The position numbers were made by a program, and so were the translations under genes. A DNA stretch of 64,000 bases from Streptococcus sp. HMSC067H01. Lineage in GTDB: Bacteria; Bacillota; Bacilli; Lactobacillales; Streptococcaceae. The notes beneath the pieces were generated by a model. That model did no database searches, was not told the origin of the DNA, and saw only the letters and a list, made by a program, of their open reading frames with translations. Shown one piece after another: positions 54,491 through 64,000 of this stretch (position 1 is the first letter of the stretch; every line of letters begins with the position of its first letter). The DNA is taken from NCBI RefSeq assembly GCF_001814775.1, contig NZ_KV817792.1:51403-115402 (forward strand), written 5' to 3'.

Positions 54491-55738
54491 CTAAATTTCA
54501 TTTTTGAGATTGAGACTTGTCAGAAGAATAGCTATCAGAGAAAGACCTACGAAAAGTATCCAAGTCAACTGTATATCCCATACCGCCACCAGTGAAAAAC
54601 AGGCCGTCCCCACTGGTATAGATAGAGTAAACAACAAACCTAAAAAATTACTGGTACGAGAGAGAACCTCTGGAGCAAGATTTTTCATGAGCAGAGCACT
54701 AATTTTTGGAGAAATTTTCCCAGAAACATACATGGTAAAAAAGACGAAAATCATCCCGAGCAAGACTTGGTTTAACAAATTAGATAGACCAACTAGACTG
54801 GCTCCTAATGTAACCCACATCATCAATTTAGGCAAAGATTGCTTCCCAAAATAGTCATTTCCCGTAAGACTACTGATGATAACTGCTAATAAGGTAATCA
54901 ATTGTAAGATAAACAATGCATCCTTGTAGGAAAAATTCAGTAAGGAATGATTTAAAAGGAAGATGTTATAGATACCACCTAAGGCACCACCCAAAGCATT
55001 GATAAGCAAGATAGCAAAGAGCATAAAACCAAAGTTTTTCTGTCCACTTTTAAGAAAAACGAGACGTAAGTTTCGGTAAATCGTTAAAAACTGATCTTTG
55101 ATAGAAAGTTTCTCATTTTTCAGTGATTTACTATCACCAAGTGGAGTTGATAAGCTTAATTCAGCCCTTCCTAAAAAGAGAATGAGAGCTGACACTAGGA
55201 AAAATATAGCATTGATTCCCGCTACGAGCGAAAAGTTCTGTGTCGACACCCCTAATAGCCAAACTCCGAAAGCTTGACCGCCAATAGCAGAAATATAGGT
55301 GATAAACTGGGAAAATGAGTAAGCCTCCATCAAATCTGACTCTGCTACTTTTTCTTTAACGAGAGGCATTCGCAAGCCACCCGCAAAATCACTGGCTACA
55401 TCACTAATGACATTGATGAGGCAAAGGGTCGAAAAGGCAAAGAAACTAGCTTGCTGAACAACTAGGGCTGCTAGAAAAAATAAAACCGCCTGAAATAAAC
55501 CGACATAGGTCATCCATTTGACCTTGTCCTTGGTATAATCTGCCCGAATTCCCACAAAAACTGTAAAAAGAGTTGGAAGCATCATCACAACATTCGCCAT
55601 GGCAACGGCAACAGAAGCCTCTGGCAAAGTTGAGGCATAGACCACAAATACTAAATTAAAAATGGAAGCTCCAAAAGCATTGAAAAATCGTGATAAACTC
55701 AAAACTCTGTAAGCTTGATTTCTTAGTAATAGTTTCAT
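54491..55738 (-). CDS. MFS family transporter
   Basis: A 415-residue protein from the ATG at 55738 (MKLLLRNQAYRVLSLSRFFNAFG), with GAGGAATC upstream; a GTG seven codons earlier lacks a site. Twelve hydrophobic segments and the first-half loop (ADYTKDKVKWMTYVG) place it in the MFS drug-exporter-like group. Next to an Rgg regulator in the same direction, so probably under its control. Substrate unknown. Confidence 0.85.
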   Translation of the reverse strand: MKLLLRNQAYRVLSLSRFFNAFGASIFNLVFVVYASTLPEASVAVAMANVVMMLPTLFTVFVGIRADYTKDKVKWMTYVGLFQAVLFFLAALVVQQASFFAFSTLCLINVISDVASDFAGGLRMPLVKEKVAESDLMEAYSFSQFITYISAIGGQAFGVWLLGVSTQNFSLVAGINAIFFLVSALILFLGRAELSLSTPLGDSKSLKNEKLSIKDQFLTIYRNLRLVFLKSGQKNFGFMLFAILLINALGGALGGIYNIFLLNHSLLNFSYKDALFILQLITLLAVIISSLTGNDYFGKQSLPKLMMWVTLGASLVGLSNLLNQVLLGMIFVFFTMYVSGKISPKISALLMKNLAPEVLSRTSNFLGLLFTLSIPVGTACFSLVAVWDIQLTWILFVGLSLIAILLTSLNLKNEI

Positions 55739-55848
55739 ATAGATTCCTCTCTTTCTCACATTCTACTTTTATGGTAGCTCTAGTATAGCATCAAGAATCT
55801 TACGAGAAGACATTTTTGAATATATGCAACAGACTAAACTGATAACGA

Positions 55849-55906
55849 AAACGATAGAATTTGTCTAATGCTAATAAGTATCTTCACAGTCCTATCGTTT
55901 CAAGTT
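55849..55906. repeat. Inverted repeat after rgg
   Basis: GAAAACGATAG and CTATCGTTTC (one extra A in one arm) are about 37 bp apart, downstream of the rgg stop. No U-tract follows, so this is not a clear terminator. It may be a regulator site between rgg and the MFS gene. Confidence 0.4.
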
Positions 55907-55927
55907 ATTTTATCTAGTTGCAGATAT

Positions 55928-56779
55928 TCAACACTCCATGGCACTTCTATAATAGTCAGCAGATCTGCTACAACTAATCATCTCAAAAATACGAATAGCG
56001 TCCTCCATCTTTCTCTGCCCTTCCTCTGCTCTTCCTTGCTTACTATCAAGCAAACCTTCTGCCCATAGGTAGACTATTCGAAAATAGGTTTCATTTTCTT
56101 CAAAGAAGTTCTTTTCAATTTGTTTTTTAAAATAGAGGGCATTGGTAAAATCATCAATTTCAATACAGGCCATAAAAGCATTGAGGAGCAAGGTGTGCAT
56201 CATATTTCGATTTTTCCCAACTCCTTGCAAGAAATCTGACTTCCGCAACATTTCTCGAGTGTACTTTGTAAAAAGCTGGACCGATAAAAGAGGAGAGCAG
56301 GAAGAAAAGAACAACAATTCATAGTGTCCCCAAATTTCGACAGAAAATAGATAATCATGTAGGACTCTTTCTTCCTCAGCGGTCAATGTAACCGTCTCAT
56401 CAATGGCTTTCATATAGGATTTTATTAAAATCGCATTGAGAATGTGTTGCTGTCTATCTTTTGAAAAAGGAAGTTGTTGATACTCTCTCTGGTAGAGAGT
56501 GCGCAAGGATGTCAAATCTTGAGGGTCAATAGCCTCAACTATTCTGTTTCTAAATTCAGAATAGGCATCCTGATGAAAACCTCTCGCCAAAAATAACAAT
56601 TCTTCCATACTCGCATGAATATTCTCCAAAGCTGTGATTAACTTTGGAGCAGATATTTCACTCTGACCATTTTCAAAACGCGACAATAAGGATGCTGAAA
56701 AGCGTCCACCTGTTGCTTTTCTCAAAGAAATTTTTCTTGATTCCCGTAACTCTTTAAAAACTTTTCCTAAATTCTTCAT
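55928..56779 (-). CDS. Rgg/GadR/MutR family transcriptional regulator
   Basis: A 283-residue Rgg-type protein: N-terminal XRE helix-turn-helix (residues ~5-60, SLRKATGGRFSASLLSRFENGQSEIS) and a C-terminal TPR-like helical repeat domain that in relatives binds short peptides. I see no SHP-type peptide ORF with a ribosome site next to it, so it may be a non-SHP Rgg. An extended -10 TGGTAAAAT lies upstream. Confidence 0.88.
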   Translation of the reverse strand: MKNLGKVFKELRESRKISLRKATGGRFSASLLSRFENGQSEISAPKLITALENIHASMEELLFLARGFHQDAYSEFRNRIVEAIDPQDLTSLRTLYQREYQQLPFSKDRQQHILNAILIKSYMKAIDETVTLTAEEERVLHDYLFSVEIWGHYELLFFSSCSPLLSVQLFTKYTREMLRKSDFLQGVGKNRNMMHTLLLNAFMACIEIDDFTNALYFKKQIEKNFFEENETYFRIVYLWAEGLLDSKQGRAEEGQRKMEDAIRIFEMISCSRSADYYRSAMEC

Positions 56780-56851
56780 CCTCTTACCACTCGTCTTTTA
56801 TTTTTTCCTATTTTACCACATTTCCTAATAAATACTAGTTCCAAACCAGCA

Positions 56852-56880
56852 TTTACAATCTGCCACAGGCATGATACAAT
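56852..56880 (+). promoter_or_regulatory. Promoter of the ECF S-component gene
   Basis: TTTACA (56852-56857), 17-bp spacer, TACAAT (56875-56880). The gene starts 31 bp further on. Confidence 0.7.
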
Positions 56881-56910
56881 GAATAACATCAGATATACGA
56901 AGGAGAATTT

Positions 56911-57480
56911 ATGAAAAAGAATATCTTGACAACTCTTGTGGCTACCCTTGTCTACTTTCTTTGCATCGGAGTAGGGGTTCTACTAGGAAACCTTGTCGAC
57001 CACACTGGAAATATGTTTTATGCCCCTGCCTTTTCTGCTCTTGTGGGTGGTAGCATCTATATAATCCTTTTAGCAAAGGTTCCTCGTTTTGGGGCGATTA
57101 CTACGATTGGGCTCGTTATCTCTCTATTTTTCCTCGGAAGCAAGCATGGTGCTGGTGCCTTTCTTCCAGGAATCATCTGCGGTCTTGCAGCAGATGGCAT
57201 TGCTCATCTTGGCCACTACAAAGATAAGGTCAAGAACCTTCTTTCCTTCCTAGTTTTTGCTTTTGGTACTACTGGTCCCATCCTACTCATGTGGTTGACA
57301 CCTCAAGCTTACATAGCAACCCTAGTTGCTCGTGGAAAATCCCAGGACTATATCGATCGCATCATGGTCGCACCTAACCCTGCTAATATCCTCCTCTTTA
57401 TCACAAGTATTCTCATCGGCGCTTTACTTGGTGCCCTGATTGGACAAGCACTTAGTAAAAAATTTGCAGATAAAATGTGA
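56911..57480 (+). CDS. MptD family ECF transporter S component
   Basis: A 189-residue protein with about six membrane segments, of the MptD family of putative ECF S components. The energy-coupling module (EcfA, EcfA', EcfT) is shared and encoded elsewhere. The substrate of this family is not established. AAGGAG precedes the ATG. Divergent from rgg. Confidence 0.82.
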   Translation: MKKNILTTLVATLVYFLCIGVGVLLGNLVDHTGNMFYAPAFSALVGGSIYIILLAKVPRFGAITTIGLVISLFFLGSKHGAGAFLPGIICGLAADGIAHLGHYKDKVKNLLSFLVFAFGTTGPILLMWLTPQAYIATLVARGKSQDYIDRIMVAPNPANILLFITSILIGALLGALIGQALSKKFADKM

Positions 57481-57591
57481 TAGAAAAAGAGCTACTAAGC
57501 TCTAAGAAGGTAGACAAACCCTTTCGGTAATTAAAGGAGCTTGGTTACTACATCTTGAAAACTCTTAGAAATGCAGATATAATGCTCTTTT

Positions 57592-57699
57592 TATACTCAA
57601 TGAAAATCAAAGAGCAAACTAGGAAACTAGCCGCAGGCTGTACTTGAGTACGGCAAGGCGAAGCTGACGTGGTTTGAATTTGATTTTCGAAGAGTATTA
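57592..57699 (+). repeat. BOX element without boxB
   Basis: About 108 bp from TATACTCAATGAAAATCAA to TTTTCGAAGAGTATT. boxA and boxC directly joined. It lies in the 314-bp gap between the ECF gene and metI, which otherwise holds only terminators. Confidence 0.92.
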
Positions 57700-57725
57700 A
57701 GAGTTTTTTTATTTTCTCTAATAAT

Positions 57726-57773
57726 AGAAAAAGATTGAAGAAAATTGTCCACAACGAACTTTTTCTTCAATCT
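57726..57773 (-). terminator. Terminator of the met operon
   Basis: A 13-bp perfect stem (AGATTGAAGAAAA / TTTTCTTCAATCT) with a 16-nt loop, then TTTTTCTATT on the minus strand. Confidence 0.82.
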
Positions 57774-57774
57774 G

Positions 57775-57797
57775 AGAGCCAGCTGGCTCTTTTTTTA
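57775..57797 (+). terminator. Plus-strand terminator facing metI
   Basis: Perfect palindrome AGAGCCAGCTGGCTCT followed by seven T. It would end plus-strand transcripts coming from the ECF/BOX side. Confidence 0.75.
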
Positions 57798-58487
57798 TTT
57801 ATGACTTAATTTCTTGGTCAAGAAGTCTCCCAAGAACTGAATCGTAAAGATAATCAAGATAATGATGAGGGTCGCAAGAATAGTCACGTCATGATTGTAA
57901 CGGTTAAATCCATAAGCGATGGCTACGTTACCAATACCACCTGCTCCGACCGCTCCCGCCATGGCTGTTTCACCGACTAGTGAAATCAAGGTTACAGTCG
58001 TCACACGGATTAAATCTGGAAGTCCTTCTGATAGGTAAACACCCACGATATCCCAGAAGGTCGCTCCACTAGCTTGAGCTGCCTCAATGACACCACCATC
58101 TAGCTCAGCCAATACCACCTGTACTTGACGGGCAAAGAAGGCAAAGACTGCAAAAGATAGGGGTACGATAGCCGCATTTGGACCAATGCTTGTTCCTACG
58201 ATTAGATGAGAGAAGGGTGACAAGACTGCCAAGAGAATGATAAATGGTACCGCACGGAAAATAGAGGTAATCTTATCCAAAATCCAGAAAACAACTTTAT
58301 TTTCCAAGACCCCACCTGGAGCTGTCAAGACAAGGAAAAGCCCTGCAACCAGTCCTAAGAAACCTCCGATGATAAAGGAAAGAACTGTCATATAAAGTGT
58401 CAAGTAGATTGCTGTCCCCCAGCCTGCCTGACCAGACCAGCCCATCTTATAGACGTTTGGTAAGTATGCTTTAATCAATTCTGCCAT
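57795..58487 (-). CDS. metI: Methionine ABC transporter permease MetI
   Basis: A 230-residue permease with about five membrane segments and the EAA-type loop (EAAQASGATFWDIVGVYLSEGLPD). Partner of MetN and MetQ in methionine uptake. It starts one base after the metN stop. Confidence 0.94.
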   Translation of the reverse strand: MAELIKAYLPNVYKMGWSGQAGWGTAIYLTLYMTVLSFIIGGFLGLVAGLFLVLTAPGGVLENKVVFWILDKITSIFRAVPFIILLAVLSPFSHLIVGTSIGPNAAIVPLSFAVFAFFARQVQVVLAELDGGVIEAAQASGATFWDIVGVYLSEGLPDLIRVTTVTLISLVGETAMAGAVGAGGIGNVAIAYGFNRYNHDVTILATLIIILIIFTIQFLGDFLTKKLSHK

Positions 58488-58488
58488 C

Positions 58489-59550
58489 TTACTGCCCTCC
58501 CTTCAATACTTTTAGTTGCACACCAGCCTCACGGATAGCTGCCTGGGCACCTTCCAAAGCTTCTTTTTCTCCTGACAAGACAACCACAAGCTCACCAACA
58601 GGAGTACCATCCAAAATTTCGATGTTTCCATAGAGAATATTTGCTGTTACTTGGTAGTGTTTATACAATTCATTCAAAAGTGGCTCGTCTGTTGAAGCGC
58701 CTGCGTACTTGAGTTGCACCAAGAGACTGTTTTCAGATAGGTGTTCCACGATTTCTTGCTTCTCAATCTTGACCATAGCTTCATCAATACCTGTCGCTGT
58801 TGAGATAAAGTCTTGAGTCAAAGGTTGTTTAGGATCTGAGAAGATTTCAAGGACACTTCCTTCTTCAATCAAATGCCCATCCTGCATAACGGCTACACGG
58901 TTGGCAATGTCTTTGACAATCTGCATTTCATGCGTAATCAAGACAACGGTTAAGCCTAATTTTTGGTTCAAATCTTGCAGTAAAGCTAAGATTTGCTTGG
59001 TTGTCTTAGGGTCAAGAGCCGAAGTCGACTCGTCTGAAATCAAGATTTTTGGATCATTTGCTAAGGCACGCGCAATAGCCACACGTTGTTTTTGACCTCC
59101 AGAAAGCTGTGAAGGGTAGTTTTCGGCACGGTCTGCCAAACCAACCAAGTCCAATAACTTAGCTACTTTAGCTTTCTTTTCTTCCTTGCTGAGTCCAGAG
59201 TGTTTGAGGGCAAAGGCTACATTTTCCTCTGCTGTTTTCTGACTCATGAGGTTAAAGTGTTGGAAGATCATCCCGATGTCTTGACGTTTACGACGCAACT
59301 GCTCCGCCGTCAAGGTCACCTTCCCATCAAAAATCACATCGTCATCAATGGTGATTTTCCCCGCAGATGGTTTTTGCAAGAGGTTAATCACCCGTACTAG
59401 GGTTGATTTCCCTGCTCCAGAATATCCAACGATTCCGTAGATATCCCCTTCTTGAATGTGAATGGTCACATCCTTGACCGCTGTAATGGTTCTCTTCTTT
59501 TGGTGAAAAGTCACATCGATCTGATCTAACTTGATAATATCTCTACTCAT
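58489..59550 (-). CDS. metN: Methionine ABC transporter ATP-binding protein MetN
   Basis: A 353-residue ATPase with Walker [10 protein letters not shown], signature LSGGQKQR and Walker [14 protein letters not shown], then a C-terminal NIL domain (residues ~270-353) that in relatives binds methionine and inhibits the pump. It overlaps the M20 gene stop by 8 bp. Confidence 0.96.
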   Translation of the reverse strand: MSRDIIKLDQIDVTFHQKKRTITAVKDVTIHIQEGDIYGIVGYSGAGKSTLVRVINLLQKPSAGKITIDDDVIFDGKVTLTAEQLRRKRQDIGMIFQHFNLMSQKTAEENVAFALKHSGLSKEEKKAKVAKLLDLVGLADRAENYPSQLSGGQKQRVAIARALANDPKILISDESTSALDPKTTKQILALLQDLNQKLGLTVVLITHEMQIVKDIANRVAVMQDGHLIEEGSVLEIFSDPKQPLTQDFISTATGIDEAMVKIEKQEIVEHLSENSLLVQLKYAGASTDEPLLNELYKHYQVTANILYGNIEILDGTPVGELVVVLSGEKEALEGAQAAIREAGVQLKVLKGGQ

Positions 59551-60916
59551 AGCTTCTAATCAGCTCCTCTACTAATTCAATATGGGTGTAGTAATCGGCG
59601 ATTCGCACGTTTTCATCTCCACCGTGGTCTCGGCTATTGGCATTTCCTAGACCAAAGGCAACCATAGGTACTTCTAAAGCATCAAAGACCGTATGCATAG
59701 GTCCTGTCCCAGCTGTAGTCGGCAAGACTGAAACGCCCTGTGGATAGAATTTCTTGGCTAGCTCAATAACATTGAGAATAGATGGTGCACTCATATCGCT
59801 TCGATAGCTCATCTCTCCCAAGGTATAGTACAATTCTACCTTATCAAAGCCGTTTTTGTCTAGTTGTTTCCGGATTTTCTCCAAAACATCATGTGGTTCC
59901 AAGCCTGGAACCAATCGAACTTCTAGCTTAGCACTGGCTTCTGCAGGTAATATCGTTTTAACCCCTTGTCCTTGATAACCTGACTGAATCCCTTCGATAT
60001 TAAGGGCTGGTTCAAAAAAGAAACGTTTTAGAAAGGCTGCACGATCTTCTTGTAAAAGAGGCAATTCCAAACCATAAATCTGGCTGATTTCCCCTGGATT
60101 TCGTTGGGCATAGGTATCCACCAAGGCTAACTCGCGTTCATTTGGCACTTGTACATCATCGTACAAACCTTCTACCAAAATACGGCCATCAGCAGCACGA
60201 AGACTTGTCAAAGCTTGAATGAGATACCATGGAGCTGATTCGATGACTCCACCATAGCTAGAATGGATATCCACATCGGCACTCTTAACCTTGGCATCAA
60301 AGGTCACAATTCCTTTGTTCCCACCAGAGATTTCTAGCTGTTCCAAGGCATTTTTGGTTCCCTGTTCCCAGACTAATAAATCTGCACCTCGGAGCTTATC
60401 TGCGTGCTTTTCTAGGTATTTGTCCAAGTCAACAGAGGCTGACTCCTCTGCCCCTTCCATGATAAAGCTGATGTTAACAGGGAGATCGTCATGATCTTGC
60501 ATGTATTTTCTCAGCGCACTAAGTCGTGCAGTGATATGCCCCTTGTCATCATCAACCCCTCGTCCGTACATAATACCATCGCGAACAGAAAGAGTAAAAG
60601 GATCCTCAGTCCACACTTGGTCACCATCAGCTGGTACCGTATCATAGTGGTTGTAGAAAATGATGGTCTTAGCATCTGGTCGTGAACTCTTGAAATGTGC
60701 CATCACAAAAGGTGCTGTGTAGCTCTCATCAATCTCAACTTCAGCCCCTACACGCTTGAAAATCTCTCCCAGATAGCGAGCCACTTCCTTGAGTCCGACT
60801 TGCTGGGCAAAAACAGATTTTTTAGAAATCAGCGTCCGCAAAACTTCAAAGTAATGCTGGGCTACATGATCCTTTTCAAACTTTTCAATTTGTTCTTCTT
60901 GGCTAGGGAAAACCAT
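59543..60916 (-). CDS. M20 family metallopeptidase (dipeptidase type)
   Basis: A 457-residue M20 enzyme. Metal ligands are visible in [29 protein letters not shown] and a C-terminal His ([12 protein letters not shown]). It lies between metQ and metN, as in pneumococcus, so it may free methionine or other residues from peptides or N-acyl forms. The exact substrate is unknown. Confidence 0.9.
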   Translation of the reverse strand: MVFPSQEEQIEKFEKDHVAQHYFEVLRTLISKKSVFAQQVGLKEVARYLGEIFKRVGAEVEIDESYTAPFVMAHFKSSRPDAKTIIFYNHYDTVPADGDQVWTEDPFTLSVRDGIMYGRGVDDDKGHITARLSALRKYMQDHDDLPVNISFIMEGAEESASVDLDKYLEKHADKLRGADLLVWEQGTKNALEQLEISGGNKGIVTFDAKVKSADVDIHSSYGGVIESAPWYLIQALTSLRAADGRILVEGLYDDVQVPNERELALVDTYAQRNPGEISQIYGLELPLLQEDRAAFLKRFFFEPALNIEGIQSGYQGQGVKTILPAEASAKLEVRLVPGLEPHDVLEKIRKQLDKNGFDKVELYYTLGEMSYRSDMSAPSILNVIELAKKFYPQGVSVLPTTAGTGPMHTVFDALEVPMVAFGLGNANSRDHGGDENVRIADYYTHIELVEELIRSYE

Positions 60917-60994
60917 TTTCTCTCTACCTTTCTACTAGGACTTGTACCTTTAGAATCAATACAAGTGGATTTCATTTGCTTGAGGCTCTATATA

Positions 60995-61025
60995 AAAGCA
61001 AGAGGTGGAAAATCTCTCCCACCTC
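60995..61025 (-). terminator. Hairpin after metQ
   Basis: GAGGTGG / CCACCTC stem followed by TTGCTTTT. Likely a partial terminator giving more metQ than metNI message. Confidence 0.7.
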
Positions 61026-61035
61026 CCTGTATTTA

Positions 61036-61890
61036 TTACCAAACTGGTTGATCCAAGCCGTCTGAAGTTTCTTCGATAACTTTTTTCACTTCATCAGTGT
61101 GGTAAGCTGCGATAATTTTCTTGATTGCATCAGCTTTAGGTGATGATTCCCAATCTTTTTTCGCAACGATAATGTTGTACCATTGTTTTGAGTTTTCATC
61201 AGCTTGCTCTTTAAAGAGTGCTTTCTTGTAGTCCAATTTTGCTTCTGTAACGAAAGTATTGTTTACAACAGCTGCATCTACTGATGACAATGAACGAGCT
61301 GTTTGGCTTGCGTCCAATTCAGTAATTTTCAAGTTCTTTGGATTTTCTGTGATGTTTGCGATTGTCGCAAGAGCAGTTCCTGAAACGTCCAATTTGATCA
61401 AACCAGCTGATTGAAGAAGGTAAAGGGCACGACTTTCGTTTGTAGCATCGTTAGGTACAGCAATTTCTCCGTTTGCTGGGATATCTTCTACTTTAGTGTA
61501 CTTGTTGTCGCTGCCATTTAATCCTGAGTAAAGGCGGATTGGTGAGATATAAGTATCTGCAATCGCTACAAGGTCTTTCCCGTTTTCTTTGTTCCAGTTG
61601 TTCAAGAAGTTGTAGTGTTGGAAAGCATTTAAGTCTACTTCGCCGTCAGCAGTTGCTTTGTTTGGTTGAGAGTAGTCTGTGAACTCTGTAAATTCCAATT
61701 TAATTCCGTCTTTTTCAACTAATTCTTGGACTTTATCCCAACGTGCTTCCTCAGAACCGCTACGGTTCACTGTTGCAATTTTAACAACTGTTCCGTTGTC
61801 TGCTTTCTTTTCTGAATTTCCGCAAGCTGCAAGTGCAAGGCCTGCTACTGTAGCAAGGGCTGCTACGCCTAACCATTTTTTGATTTTCAT
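61036..61890 (-). CDS. metQ: Methionine ABC transporter substrate-binding lipoprotein MetQ
   Basis: A 284-residue NlpA-family lipoprotein from the ATG at 61890 (MKIKKWLGVAAL), with AAAGGAG upstream; the frame is open 14 codons earlier without a site. Lipobox LALAAC with Cys23. The binding fold has NLNAFQHYNFLNNW-type blocks. A MET-box lies about 85 bp upstream. Confidence 0.95.
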   Translation of the reverse strand: MKIKKWLGVAALATVAGLALAACGNSEKKADNGTVVKIATVNRSGSEEARWDKVQELVEKDGIKLEFTEFTDYSQPNKATADGEVDLNAFQHYNFLNNWNKENGKDLVAIADTYISPIRLYSGLNGSDNKYTKVEDIPANGEIAVPNDATNESRALYLLQSAGLIKLDVSGTALATIANITENPKNLKITELDASQTARSLSSVDAAVVNNTFVTEAKLDYKKALFKEQADENSKQWYNIIVAKKDWESSPKADAIKKIIAAYHTDEVKKVIEETSDGLDQPVW

Positions 61891-61972
61891 GATTGTTTCT
61901 CCTTTAAAAATAATACCGTAATAGTATCTCATACTTTATTTGATTTAGCAAATTGTTTTAAGATAGGCAGAC

Positions 61973-61991
61973 ATATAGTTTAAAACTATAT
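61973..61991. promoter_or_regulatory. MET-box (MtaR/MetR operator) of metQ
   Basis: ATATAGTTTAAAACTATAT, a perfect match to the reported streptococcal MET-box TATAGTTT-N-AAACTATA. It predicts that the metQ-M20-metN-metI genes respond to methionine/homocysteine status through a LysR-type regulator. Confidence 0.82.
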
Positions 61992-62002
61992 ACCTACAGA
62001 AT

Positions 62003-62034
62003 GGAAAACCATCCATCTACCAGAGAATGGATGA
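62003..62034 (-). terminator. Hairpin after the binding-protein gene
   Basis: CATCCAT / ATGGATG stem with a 10-nt loop and a short U-tract on the minus strand. Confidence 0.6.
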
Positions 62035-62043
62035 TTTAAAAAC

Positions 62044-62919
<876 letters not shown>

Positions 62920-62989
62920 TTAACAGAAAAAAAGCAATTACGCTATTATATGATTTCTATCTTTGCCATAAGTTTTCTTTATGTCTGAT

Positions 62990-63313
62990 TTAAAAGATAA
63001 AACGCAAGGCTGCAATTAAGACCACTCCGAAAAGAACCGTACCTACCAGATTACGATAACGAAAGGCGACAAAGGCTGTTGGAAAGACTGCTATCAAGTC
63101 TAACCATTTGATTTGAGGGAAATCCCCGATCTTTCCAGTTGCCACACTTGATAAAATCAAGGCAAAGATAATAGACACCGGTAGGAATTTCAAAAAACGC
63201 TCGACAATAGCAGGCAAACCCTTATACTTGACCAAGATAAAGGGAATCATACGGGGAATCCAAGTCACCAGGCCTGAAAAGATAACAGCTAACAAAAGAT
63301 ACTTACTGACCAT
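62990..63313 (-). CDS. azlD: Branched-chain amino acid exporter small subunit AzlD
   Basis: A 107-residue AzlD-family protein with about four hydrophobic segments. It overlaps the azlC stop by 11 bp; the two form an exporter of branched-chain amino acids and, in some bacteria, analogues. Confidence 0.92.
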   Translation of the reverse strand: MVSKYLLLAVIFSGLVTWIPRMIPFILVKYKGLPAIVERFLKFLPVSIIFALILSSVATGKIGDFPQIKWLDLIAVFPTAFVAFRYRNLVGTVLFGVVLIAALRFIF

Positions 63314-63998
63314 CTAAGATCACCCCCATTGTACATCCAAGCAGTGTCGCAAATAGGACAGCTAGCGATTGAGATACCACTGTCAAAAGTATAAAGAAAG
63401 ATAGGGCAACAACTCCTAAAATGATGAAGAGGTTGCGCAAGGGAATTCGTCTTTGCATAATCTGAAACTGAGATGTAAAAATTCCAATAAACATTCCGAC
63501 CAAGGCAAAGTCAAGGCCGAAAATCTCAGGATTTGGCAAAAGACCACCCAGAGCAGTCCCGACAACTGTCCCCACAAACCAAGCGACATAGCTATTGAGA
63601 TTATTCCCATGCATCCACATAGGATTGACCTTGTCCGTATGAGCCAACTCGCCCATCAAAACGCCATAGGTCTCATCGGTCAAGATACTAGACATGCCGA
63701 TATTGTGCCAGAGGCTGGTATGACGGAAATAGGTTGACGCATGCAAGCTCAGCAAAAAGAGACGTAGATTGATCAAAAAAACAGTCATGGCAATGGCTGC
63801 AACAGGAGCTTGAACTGCAATCAAGGCTATCATGGCAAACTGGGCACTGCCCGCATAAACAAAGAGGCTCATCAAGCTCATCTCTACAGGTGTCACATAG
63901 GGCGCACCGATAATCCCACATGCCAGTCCGATACTGACATAACCCAGGGCCGTTGGCATGGCTGCCTGCACACCTTCCCAAAATCCTTTTTCTTTCAT
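63303..63998 (-). CDS. azlC: Branched-chain amino acid exporter large subunit AzlC
   Basis: A 231-residue AzlC-family protein with about seven to eight hydrophobic segments and the block GYVSIGLACGIIGAPYVTPVE near the N-terminus. The ATG at 63998 is two bases from the window end, so the ribosome site and promoter are outside; an earlier start cannot be excluded. Confidence 0.9.
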   Translation of the reverse strand: MKEKGFWEGVQAAMPTALGYVSIGLACGIIGAPYVTPVEMSLMSLFVYAGSAQFAMIALIAVQAPVAAIAMTVFLINLRLFLLSLHASTYFRHTSLWHNIGMSSILTDETYGVLMGELAHTDKVNPMWMHGNNLNSYVAWFVGTVVGTALGGLLPNPEIFGLDFALVGMFIGIFTSQFQIMQRRIPLRNLFIILGVVALSFFILLTVVSQSLAVLFATLLGCTMGVILDGQ

Positions 63999-64000
63999 AA

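Noticed and set aside
55868-55945. Hydrophobic ORF opposite the rgg 3' end as an SHP pheromone
   Set aside because: No ribosome site, it runs on antisense through rgg, and it lacks the short length and charged start typical of SHP peptides.

Overview
The window is chromosomal DNA of a mitis-group Streptococcus (S. mitis / S. oralis / S. infantis-like). The evidence is the low GC, near-pneumococcal protein sequences (cinA-recA, lytR, the mal regulon, metQ-M20-metN-metI, ireB-ruvX-DUF1292), four BOX repeats typical of pneumococci and their relatives, and a methionine-regulator MET-box. It is not a standard pneumococcus. No lytA follows recA, dinF is detached from recA, an mgtA gene sits between spx and the proline dipeptidase, and blocks that I recall lying on opposite sides of oriC in S. 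pneumoniae are joined here. I see no rRNA, tRNA, CRISPR array, prophage or intact insertion sequence.

Layout. 0.1-8.2 kb: yebC, dinF, a GNAT enzyme, a MITE-like repeat, a PspC-domain gene, recA, cinA, the LCP protein lytR, a second GNAT and tsaE. 8.4-15.5 kb: a BOX repeat, an NCS2 purine permease, a Cof-type phosphatase, a lipoprotein, folC, a 50-bp-period array of hairpins, DUF1292-ruvX-ireB, a DUF1307 lipoprotein and spx. 15.6-30.1 kb: mgtA with a long structured leader, a proline dipeptidase, uvrA, corA, DUF1129, a SemiSWEET protein, an S66 peptidase, a CPBP protease, tag, ruvA and mutL (DNA repair), with two BOX repeats.

30.2-45.3 kb: tyrS, an unusual P1B-type ATPase with a small partner, rlmA, then the complete maltodextrin regulon. 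malQP and malXCD diverge from a shared 418-bp region with four LacI-type operators, and malA-malR follow. 45.3-57.8 kb: a YitT protein, aspS, a ten-gene membrane/ABC/CPBP operon led by an XRE regulator, hisS, an MFS transporter next to an Rgg regulator, and an ECF S component. 57.8-64 kb: methionine uptake (metQ, M20 peptidase, metN, metI) under a MET-box, an amino-acid binding protein, and azlC/azlD at the end.

Most interesting signals. (1) The mgtA leader combines an M-box Mg2+ riboswitch, a terminator able to compete with it, and a 23-codon ORF whose start is acidic and proline-containing. This resembles enterobacterial mgtL in logic but not in sequence. (2) A tandem array at 13.03-13.33 kb has a ~50-bp period, with stem arms that change together. 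(3) Three genes (dinF, tsaE, rlmA) have an extended -10 exactly 6 bp before the ATG, which predicts leaderless mRNAs. (4) The XRE/duplicated small membrane protein/duplicated DUF3169/ABC/CPBP operon has a perfect 10-bp-arm palindrome over its -35 box and looks like a peptide-stress or bacteriocin-immunity module. (5) The P1B ATPase has Phe-Ser-Cys in place of the usual Cys-Pro-Cys.
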